Below are positions 61,015 through 64,000 of a DNA stretch of 64,000 nt, in pieces. This DNA comes from Enterocloster lavalensis. Its GTDB lineage: Bacteria > Bacillota > Clostridia > Lachnospirales > Lachnospiraceae. The notes beneath the pieces are model-generated. The model was not told the DNA's origin. It saw only the letters and a list, made by a program, of their open reading frames with translations, and made no database searches. Where the stretch lies: assembly GCF_902364025.1 (NCBI RefSeq), contig NZ_CABJCG010000012.1:1-64000 (forward strand), given 5' to 3'. A program made the translations under genes and the position numbers. The stretch's first letter is position 1, and each line of letters begins with the position of its first letter.

Positions 61015-64000
61015 TTATTTCACGGTCTTTTCAACACCAAGCATGACATTTTCCCCGTTAATGTTCCACTCCTTGGCGTATCCGCCGGTCTGGCCCAGGA
61101 AAATATCCGTGGCCATAACCTCGCTCTTGATCTGGTCCGCATGGGCCTTGAAGATCTCGGCGATGTGGTCGTTGTTGTCCTGGAAAATGTTGATGCGGTC
61201 CATAACCTCGAAGCCGGCTTCCTTGCGCATGGTCTGGATCTTGCTGATCAGCTCGCGGACAAAACCCTCCTCGATCAGCTCCGGAGTCAGGTTGGTGTCC
61301 AGCACCACGGTCACATAGTTGTCCTCCTCGGTCACGTAGCCGTCCTTCTGGGCAACGTCGATCAAAAGGTCGTCCTTGGTCAGCACAACCTCCTGGCCGT
61401 CATAGTCAAAGGTCAGCTGGCCCTTCTCGTTCAGCTCATCCATGGCAGCGCTTCCGTCGATCTCCGTCAGGGTCTGGCGGATGCGGCCCAGCAGCTTGCC
61501 GTATTTCGGCCCCACGGTCTTTAACTGGGGCTTGAAGGTATAGGACGTAAACGCCCGCACGTCGTCGGTAAAGGTCACCTGCTTCACGTTCAGCTCGTCC
61601 TCGATGATCTCCACATAGAAGCGGGACAGCTCGTGGTCGGCCTTCACGTACATCTGCGCGATGGGCTGGCGGTTCTTGATATTGGCGGTATTTCTGGCGG
61701 CGCGGCCCATGACCACGGTCTTAAGCACCTCGTCCATGTCGCTCTCCAGCTTTGCGTCGATCCAGCTCTCGTTGACCTCCGGGAAATCGCACAGGTGCAC
61801 GCTCTCCAGGGCGGAGGGATCGATCTTTCTTACCAGATTCTGGTAAATCTGCTCGGTCATAAAGGGGATCATGGGAGCGGCGGCTTTGGCCACGGTCACC
61901 AGGGCGGTGTACAGCGTCATATAGGCGTTGATCTTATCCTGCTCCATACCCTTGGCCCAGAAACGGTCGCGGCTTCTGCGCACGTACCAGTTGCTCATGT
62001 CGTCCACGAACTCCTGGAGGGCTCTGGCGGCCTCGGGGATCATGTAGTTGTCCAGGTTGGAATCCACGGTCTTTACCATGGAATTCATCTTGGACAGGAG
62101 CCATTTATCCATCACGGCCAGCTTGTCGTACTCCAGGGTGTAATCCATGGCGTTGAAGCGGTCGATATTGGCGTACAGCACCCAGAAGGCGTAGGTGTTC
62201 CACAGAGTACCCATGAACTTGCGCTGTCCCTCGGTCACGGCCTTGTCCTGGTAGCGCTTGGGCAGCCAGGGGGCGCTGCAGGTGTAGAAGAACCAGCGGA
62301 TGGCGTCGGCCCCGTGGGCCTTCAAGGTATCGAAGGGATCCACCGCGTTGCCCTTGGACTTACTCATCTTCTGCCCGTTCTCGTCCAGCACCAGGCCCAT
62401 AACCACCACGTTCTCGTAGGGGGACTTGTTGAACAGCAGGGTGGACTCGGCAAGCAGAGAGTAGAACCAGCCCCTGGTCTGGTCCACGGCCTCGGAAATG
62501 AACTGGGCCGGGAACTGGGACTCGAACAGCTCCTTGTTCTCAAAGGGATAATGGTGCTGGGCGAAGGGCATTGCGCCGGAGTCGAACCAGCAGTCGATCA
62601 CCTCAGGCACCCGCTTCATCTGCTTTCCGCAGTGGGGGCAGGTGATGGTCACGGCGTCGATGTAGGGGCGGTGCAGCTCAATCTCCTCCGGGCAGTTGCC
62701 GGACATGCTCTTCAGCTCCTCGATGCTGCCGATGGAGTGCTGATGTCCGCACTCGCACTCCCAGATATTTAAGGGAGTTCCCCAATAGCGGTTTCTGGAT
62801 AAGCCCCAGTCCTGGATATTCTCCAGCCAGTCGCCGAAACGGCCCTTGCCGATGGAATCGGGAACCCAGTTGATGGTATTGTTGTTGCGGATCAGATCCT
62901 CCTTCACCGCGGTCATCTTGATAAACCAGGACTCACGGGCGTAGTAGATGAGCGGCGTGCCGCAGCGCCAGCAGTGGGGATAGCTGTGCTCAAAGGCCGG
63001 CGCGGAGAACAGCAGGCCCCGCTCCTTCAAATCCTTTAACACCAGGGGATCGGCATCCTTCACGAACTTGCCCGCAAAGGGGGTCTCCGGGGCCATGTCG
63101 CCCTTGGCGTCCACCAGCTGCACGAAGGGCAGGTCGTACTTGCGGCCCACGTTGGCGTCGTCCTCACCGAAGGCGGGGGCGATGTGAACGATTCCCGTAC
63201 CGTCGGTCAGGGTCACGTAGGTGTCGCACACCACGTAGTAGGCTTTCTTGTGCTGTTTCTCGCAGAAGGGCACGGAGCAGTCGAACAGCGGCTCGTACTC
63301 CTTAAACTCCAGATCCTTGCCCTTGTAGGTCTCCAGCACCTCGAAGTCCTCCCCCAGCACGGTTTCGGACAGAGCCTGGGCCAGATAGTAGGTGTAGCCG
63401 TCCCCGGTTTTCACCTTCACATAGTCCTCGTTGGGGTTCACGCACAGCGCCAGGTTGCTGGGCAGCGTCCAGGGCGTGGTGGTCCATGCCAGGATGTAGG
63501 CGTCCTCGCCCTTCACCTTGAAACGGGCGATGGCGGAGCGCTCCTTCACGTCCTTGTAGCCCTGGGCCACTTCGTGGGAGGACAGAGGGGTGCCGCAGCG
63601 CGGGCAGTAGGGAACGACCTTGAAGCCCTTGTACAGAAGGCCCTTGTCCCAAATCTGCTTTAAAGCCCACCACTCGGACTCGATAAAGTTGTTGTCATAG
63701 GTCACGTAGGGATCGTCCATGTCCGCCCAGAAGCCCACGGTGTTGGAGAAATCCTCCCACATGCCCTTGTACTTCCAGACGCTCTTCTTGCACTCCTGGA
63801 TAAAGGGCTCCAGGCCGTACTGCTCGATCTGCTCCTTGCCGTCCAGACCCAGCTTCTTCTCCACCTCCAGCTCCACCGGAAGGCCGTGAGTGTCCCATCC
63901 GGCCTTTCTGGGCACCATGTAGCCCTTCATGGCCCGGTAGCGCGGGATCATGTCCTTGATCACGCGGGTCTCCACGTGGCCGATGTGGGGCTTGCCATTG
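61015..64000 (-). CDS. ileS: Isoleucyl-tRNA synthetase, 5' end outside the window
   Basis: About 995 residues of a class I aminoacyl-tRNA synthetase; the frame is still open at the right edge, where PHIGH (the HIGH motif) is read just before VETRVIKDMIPRY. The KMSKS motif (GQKMSKSKGNAVDP), the editing-domain sequences and the zinc-type CxxC motifs (CPRCGTP, CPHCGKQ) are present, followed by the anticodon-binding and C-terminal domains. It charges tRNA-Ile. Only some N-terminal residues are missing. The gene is upstream of glgP with a terminator between. Confidence 0.96.
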   Translation of the reverse strand, partial: NGKPHIGHVETRVIKDMIPRYRAMKGYMVPRKAGWDTHGLPVELEVEKKLGLDGKEQIEQYGLEPFIQECKKSVWKYKGMWEDFSNTVGFWADMDDPYVTYDNNFIESEWWALKQIWDKGLLYKGFKVVPYCPRCGTPLSSHEVAQGYKDVKERSAIARFKVKGEDAYILAWTTTPWTLPSNLALCVNPNEDYVKVKTGDGYTYYLAQALSETVLGEDFEVLETYKGKDLEFKEYEPLFDCSVPFCEKQHKKAYYVVCDTYVTLTDGTGIVHIAPAFGEDDANVGRKYDLPFVQLVDAKGDMAPETPFAGKFVKDADPLVLKDLKERGLLFSAPAFEHSYPHCWRCGTPLIYYARESWFIKMTAVKEDLIRNNNTINWVPDSIGKGRFGDWLENIQDWGLSRNRYWGTPLNIWECECGHQHSIGSIEELKSMSGNCPEEIELHRPYIDAVTITCPHCGKQMKRVPEVIDCWFDSGAMPFAQHHYPFENKELFESQFPAQFISEAVDQTRGWFYSLLAESTLLFNKSPYENVVVMGLVLDENGQKMSKSKGNAVDPFDTLKAHGADAIRWFFYTCSAPWLPKRYQDKAVTEGQRKFMGTLWNTYAFWVLYANIDRFNAMDYTLEYDKLAVMDKWLLSKMNSMVKTVDSNLDNYMIPEAARALQEFVDDMSNWYVRRSRDRFWAKGMEQDKINAYMTLYTALVTVAKAAAPMIPFMTEQIYQNLVRKIDPSALESVHLCDFPEVNESWIDAKLESDMDEVLKTVVMGRAARNTANIKNRQPIAQMYVKADHELSRFYVEIIEDELNVKQVTFTDDVRAFTSYTFKPQLKTVGPKYGKLLGRIRQTLTEIDGSAAMDELNEKGQLTFDYDGQEVVLTKDDLLIDVAQKDGYVTEEDNYVTVVLDTNLTPELIEEGFVRELISKIQTMRKEAGFEVMDRINIFQDNNDHIAEIFKAHADQIKSEVMATDIFLGQTGGYAKEWNINGENVMLGVEKTVK

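Overview
The window reads as a chromosomal segment of a moderately high-GC, low-GC-phylum anaerobe, most likely a gut Clostridia/Lachnospiraceae-type bacterium (Enterocloster/Hungatella-like is my guess from gene style only). Pointers are consensus TTGACA/TATAAT promoters with strong AGGAGG ribosome sites, WYYL-type cell-wall-binding repeat proteins, a mannose-family PTS, UTRA-domain GntR regulators, several MATE pumps and bacteriohemerythrin. No rRNA, tRNA, CRISPR array or prophage was seen.

Layout. 0-5 kb: NitT/TauT-type ABC ATPase and permease, an S66 LD-carboxypeptidase-like protein, and an FGGY sugar kinase behind three imperfect direct repeats. 5-14 kb: a MATE pump; a minus-strand chemosensory operon (cheY, chemoreceptor, REC-GGDEF protein, cheA, cheW) with no cheR/cheB; then a MarR-MATE operon. 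14-21.4 kb: a sugar-uptake locus with PTS IIA-IIB-IIC-IID, a GntR/UTRA regulator, two cupin-type glucose-6-phosphate-isomerase-like proteins, a long mannose-6-phosphate-isomerase-like protein and a HAD phosphatase. The same palindrome sits just downstream of the -10 box of both the PTS and gntR promoters, pointing to control by this GntR. 21.5-26.5 kb: an unusual chaperone operon (GrpE-like, lidless Hsp70, membrane protein, J-like/SH3 membrane protein). 26.5-33 kb: a 106-bp MITE-like element, small genes, bacteriohemerythrin, a MATE gene broken by one amber codon, and a GntR-uridine phosphorylase-cytidine deaminase group.

33-50 kb: the most striking region. A minus-strand run encodes a transglutaminase-like exported protein, three repeat-rich wall-binding proteins (551, 2091 and 1478 aa), two small proteins and an O-antigen-ligase-like polymerase. 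Directly upstream lies a 237-bp segment bounded by 27-bp inverted repeats (26/27 identical), and immediately beyond it a tyrosine recombinase whose last nine codons, including the stop, are one of the repeats. I read this as an invertible (phase-variable) promoter switch for a surface-structure operon.

50-58.4 kb: a complete Wadjet (JetA-B-C-D) anti-plasmid operon with a GreA-family gene translationally coupled at its end. 58.4-64 kb: housekeeping glgP and the 3' part of ileS, which runs off the right edge. A short dispersed repeat (five copies, core GGGCCGYTRGCGCRGCCTG) sits beside terminator-type hairpins in intergenic regions of the left half.
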